Origin: Thuidium tamariscinum
Lineage: Eukaryota; Streptophyta; Bryopsida; Hypnales; Thuidiaceae
Assembly: GCA_947034885.2 (NCBI GenBank)
Contig: OZ019759.1
Coordinates: 13,828,501-13,892,500 of the forward strand
DNA length: 64,000 nucleotides
Direction of reading: 5' to 3'
This document shows positions 60,882-64,000 of the stretch, in pieces. Under the pieces are notes generated by a model that was given only the letters and a program-made list of their open reading frames with translations, did no database searches and was not told where the DNA came from. The position numbers and the translations under genes are program-made. The first letter of the stretch is position 1; each line of letters begins with the position of its first letter.

Positions 60882-61040
60882 GCTGTCTCATCAAGTTGCC
60901 TCGGGTAGTGCAAATTTCAAATTTCAAGAATTGCTAGCGCTATCCCGTCAAGTTGCCTCGAGCAGTGTAAATTTCGAATATCAAGAATTGCTAGCGCTAT
61001 CTCATCAAGTTGCCTCGGGCAGTGCAATTTTCAAATTTTG
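60882..61040 (+). repeat. 57-bp tandem repeat, about 2.8 copies
   Basis: Units start at 60882, 60939 and 60996 and contain TCATCAAGTTGCCTCGGG. The period is 19 codons and the units stay open in one frame (LSHQVASGSANFKFQELLA). A coding origin is possible but unsupported by any domain. Confidence 0.8.
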
Positions 61041-61327
61041 AGAAATGCCGGCGCCGGAATTGATATGTCATAAGACACTCATGAAGTACAAAGGCAACGT
61101 AATGTAAAGAAGTATACAAGGGATTCTTGGAACACAAGAATTCATTTCATTGTCATCTTTGGAGGAGAGCGTTCATTTATGTATAGAGCAGGAGTAACTA
61201 CTTGTTCTACATGCTCATGAGTTTAGAACAATCAAGTGCACTTTCTAGCCTTTCAGAGCAAAGTAAGAGTCATAGGAAACATTGTTTTTTCTTCTATTCT
61301 TCTAGAAAAGCTTTGAGGAGAGCCAAA

Positions 61328-61522
61328 ATGACTCGTGCGAAGAAGACTGTGTCAAAGTGAGGTCGTGGTCAACCGAGTGAGTCACAAAGGTCTCATTCTT
61401 TCGAGGGAGAGGGAGGCGACCATTTGACGAGTACTGAGGTCCAAAATGGTGATCCTATGCAAGAGTACTTAGAGGAGGCGCATGCCGAGGACGAGGGCAG
61501 AAGGTCACCGGAAATGTCTAGT
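61328..61522 (+). pseudogene. isolated 5'-exon-like frame, hydrophilic
   Basis: A 65-codon stretch from ATG (MTRAKKTVSK) to a good donor (TCTAGT|GTAAGT), acidic towards its end (EEAHAEDEGRRSPEMSS), with one in-frame TGA. No downstream exon is recognised. It could be the start of a transposon gene. Function is unknown. Confidence 0.35.
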
Positions 61523-63139
61523 GTAAGTCTATTGCACACATCTTTCCAGTCTTTTGCATTCCTAGTTGTTAGAGTTGCAAGCATTGAATTAATTCAATGA
61601 ACAGCAGGTCTTAAGGTGCCAACATAGTCTCTTGTCATTAATAATTTGGTTAATAAGAGCTATTGAAGGTGATGCAGTAGTAGTAAATAGAAACAGAGGA
61701 GGCATTCTTTTGCATCATGTTTGAATGCCAACTATGAGAACATTGTCAGGACATTTCTTAGAGTAGAAATGACAGAGAAGAATGAGTTAGAAATTATAAT
61801 CCATATGAACATTAAGTTCTGATTGAGGCTTACAGTCGGAAGAGAAGTTTAGACATTCTATTGTAGAAATAAAAGAAATTTCCTGAGTACTATTTTAAAA
61901 GAGATTAGAGATTTGCCTATATTCATTGGAACCTATAGTAGAAATTGAGAGATTTCAATATCAGTGTAGGGTTTTGGGTTTTGGGTCTTACACTGGGCTT
62001 TTGCAACCACGCAAGAGGGGCTCTAAAAAGGACCTAAAAATTCTGGAAAAGTCACTTCTCTCTTGTGATGGAGCTTCATGTGATTTGTTTTTTATTCTTC
62101 AATGTATGGTTGAAGAATAATACTTCATTTATTCCTAACTAAGTGTCTAGGTGTCTAATAATTTACTTCAAAATTAAAATAGGTTAAATAACTCTCATGC
62201 TACAAGTAATTAAAAATCTGAAATAATGATAAAATCAATTATTCACTTTAGATGAAGTATATAAGATACACTTCAAGAAATCATTTCAAAGACTTTATAA
62301 AAAGAACAATGCCATTTCTTTGGATTAGACTTAATATCTTTAAAAATTTGCATAGATGCATTCTCAAGTGCCTATTATCAAAAATAGGAATTCTAGTCAT
62401 GTTTGTGTTTGAAAATTCATAACTAATTCAATAATGATTAAAAAAATATGAAACAACTTGGGTTGGATTCCTCATTCATTTCTCTTTAAGTGAAAAATAT
62501 ACTAAAAATATTTTAAGCTCAGGCAATACATGAAAAAGCCGGATCAGTCCAAAGGTGATTGGTTTGTAAGCATCCCTGATTCATCCAAAATTAGATTTCG
62601 GATTTCAAATCCACAAGAGGAAGTCTTTTACCCAAAATCAAGCATACTTAAATTGAAAATGGCGTGGATGATTAAAATTCCTCAAGGAATGTTGGGAGAA
62701 TTTCCTGCATAGTTTCTGAAATTATGAAGAGCCTAAACACGCTCACCTACCGAATTGAATACACTCACAAAATTCTAAAAGTATCCGGGAATAACACGAG
62801 GCCACCCAATCGCGTGACTTCACTGGAATCTCAAAAGTCAACCAATGCCAAAAGTGTAGCTCGGCACCTGAGCAAGAAGAGAAACTTGTGCGCGCCGCCA
62901 CCATTGTAGCGCGTCCCAGCTCATTCCCACCCTGCAACCATGAGAAACCGGCAATAAGGACTTTGAAAGGTACTTTTTGATTAAGATAGCGCTGGAATGG
63001 TGGCGGTTGAAGATTGTGCACCTTTGCGCTCCGAGCCTTACTTTTCAAAGTGTTTTTTCTAACAAAAACTGGTTGCCGCAACAAATTCTACTTACATGGC
63101 ATTCAATCCTCGCAAAGGTCTCATTCAGTCTTGTTACAG
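61523..63139. other. AT-rich spacer, then GC-richer leader
   Basis: No gene is supported. Composition rises from about 62870 to the ATG at 63140, as in a promoter/leader. Confidence 0.3.
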
Positions 63140-63208
63140 ATGGCGCGCACTACAAGGATCCGGGCGCGAGTTGGAGAGAATGCAGACGGGCTGGAGGCGC
63201 AGCGAGAG
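63140..63208 (+). CDS. possible short first exon
   Basis: A 23-codon basic frame (MARTTRIRARVGENADGLE...) from ATG to AGAG|GTAAGA in phase 0. It follows a GC-rich leader and precedes GC-rich repeats. The rest of the gene is not identified, so this is a candidate only. Confidence 0.25.
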
Positions 63209-63297
63209 GTAAGATCTCCTCACCATATCTTGTTTTCTTGAGCTCTCTTGACGTCTTGTGATGTGCACCCGTCATTAAGGCGCGCGTGACGTACATT

Positions 63298-63860
63298 CTT
63301 GTGCACGGCGGGTGTTTAGCTGAGCCTTGTGCACGGTGTGTGTTTAGTTCAACCCTCGCACGGCACCTATTTACCTCAGCCTTCGCAGGGTGCGAGTTTA
63401 GCTCAGCCTTATGCACGGCGCGCGTGACGTACATCTTTCTCCACCTGCTTGCCACACTCGTTGGACCTCCAGGCACGCTTTCTCGATCTGCATGCGCACG
63501 CCGTGGAACTCCCCACGCGTGTGCTGCACCTTCGAATTTGACGTTGGGAACTCTTCTAGCGCTACACCCCTAAATTTGTGGCGTGCGCCCTGGAACTCTT
63601 GACGCGCGCGTCTTGGAACTTGTGGCGCCCTGGAACTCGCCTCGTGGCGCCCTGGAATTCTTGACGCACTCACCCTAGAAGTTGCGGCGCCCTGGAACTT
63701 GCCTCGTGGCGCCTTGGAAGTCGTGGCGCACCCTGGAACTTGCACGCACCTTGAACTCGTGTCGGGCGCCCTAAAACTCTTGACACTGCACACTAGATCT
63801 CGTGGTGCTGAACCCTGGAAGTTTTGTGGCGCTGCACCCTGGAAGCCTTGGGTACTGAGA
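63298..63860. repeat. GC-rich degenerate short repeats
   Basis: About five ~28-bp units with GTGCACGGCG and GTTTAGCTCAGCC (63298-63420) are followed by 10-15 degenerate units around GGCGCCCTGGAACTCGTG (63590-63860). They are much richer in GC than the rest of the window. The overlapping frames on both strands are by-products. Confidence 0.8.
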
Positions 63861-64000
63861 ACAGTTGGTTTGCACTTGGCATCTCTAACACTCGAACACT
63901 GATCATGAACTATTTCAAAATCAGTTTGCTTTGATTTTTGATCTTATTGCTGATTCTTTGAATCCGAAAGAAAATGAAGGAGATTTCGTGGTAGCACGAC

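Noticed and set aside
63150-63793. Frames of 95-131 codons on both strands at the right edge
   Set aside because: They simply translate the GC-rich degenerate repeats in several phases.

Overview
The window looks like repeat-dense nuclear DNA of a streptophyte plant (a land plant or close algal relative). It has plant-type telomere-like TTTAGGG boxes, a SUVR-class SET histone methyltransferase, Mutator and CACTA elements with SWIM or 3-bp-duplication hallmarks, and GT-AG introns. I see no confident housekeeping gene. Nearly everything I can identify is transposon-borne, and nearly every long reading frame is interrupted, mostly by in-frame stops rather than frameshifts.

Layout. 0.4-2.0 kb: a ~59-bp satellite built on a 19-bp palindrome, arranged in a five-unit higher-order repeat. 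3.4-15.1 kb: a compound module I call family A. It has a RING-H2/coiled-coil gene (+), a SUVR-type SET gene (+) and a DDE-type transposase gene (-) with an N-terminal PCNA-box-like motif and a 1.6-kb intron full of AGTAC/GTACT motifs. 16.0-18.7 kb: a decayed fragment paralogous to a gene of the giant element below. 19.1-23.4 kb: a second RING-type gene, broken by a CACTA-type MITE in its coding sequence. It ends in a 21-bp tandem array that is cut by a ~25.1-kb insertion and resumes exactly at 48,509, where the matching SET gene remnant follows. The second RING-SET module was therefore split by the insertion.

23,383-48,508 is the giant element (family B). It has ~25-bp imperfect terminal inverted repeats and a 4-bp AGAG target duplication, and removing it restores a perfect 21-bp repeat unit. 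Its two arms are transcribed outward. The left arm (-) carries a ParB/sulfiredoxin-like protein gene and an FCP1/HAD-phosphatase-like gene, the latter hit by another CACTA MITE. The right arm (+) carries an RNase H-like transposase-type gene. Fifteen copies of a palindrome near TTAGCTCGANTCGAGCTAA sit in its introns, leaders and just past a stop codon. The decayed paralog at 16-18.7 kb has palindromes at the same gene positions but with a changed core (TTAGGTC...). The centre of the element holds four successive satellites that all repeat every ~170-178 bp.

50.5-52.2 kb: another CACTA MITE and AT-rich DNA. 52.2-56.0 kb: a GC-rich, CCGGA-dense block that looks like a broken LTR-retroelement-type fossil. 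56.2-60.4 kb: a Mutator-like transposase gene (-) with zinc finger, DDE and SWIM parts. 60.9-64.0 kb: short repeats and two isolated 5'-exon-like frames.

The most unusual content is the giant element: outward-facing cargo arms, a ParB-like gene, position-conserved but sequence-switching palindromes, and a nucleosome-length satellite core. Also notable is a transposon-associated module that appears to travel with its own H3K9-type methyltransferase.
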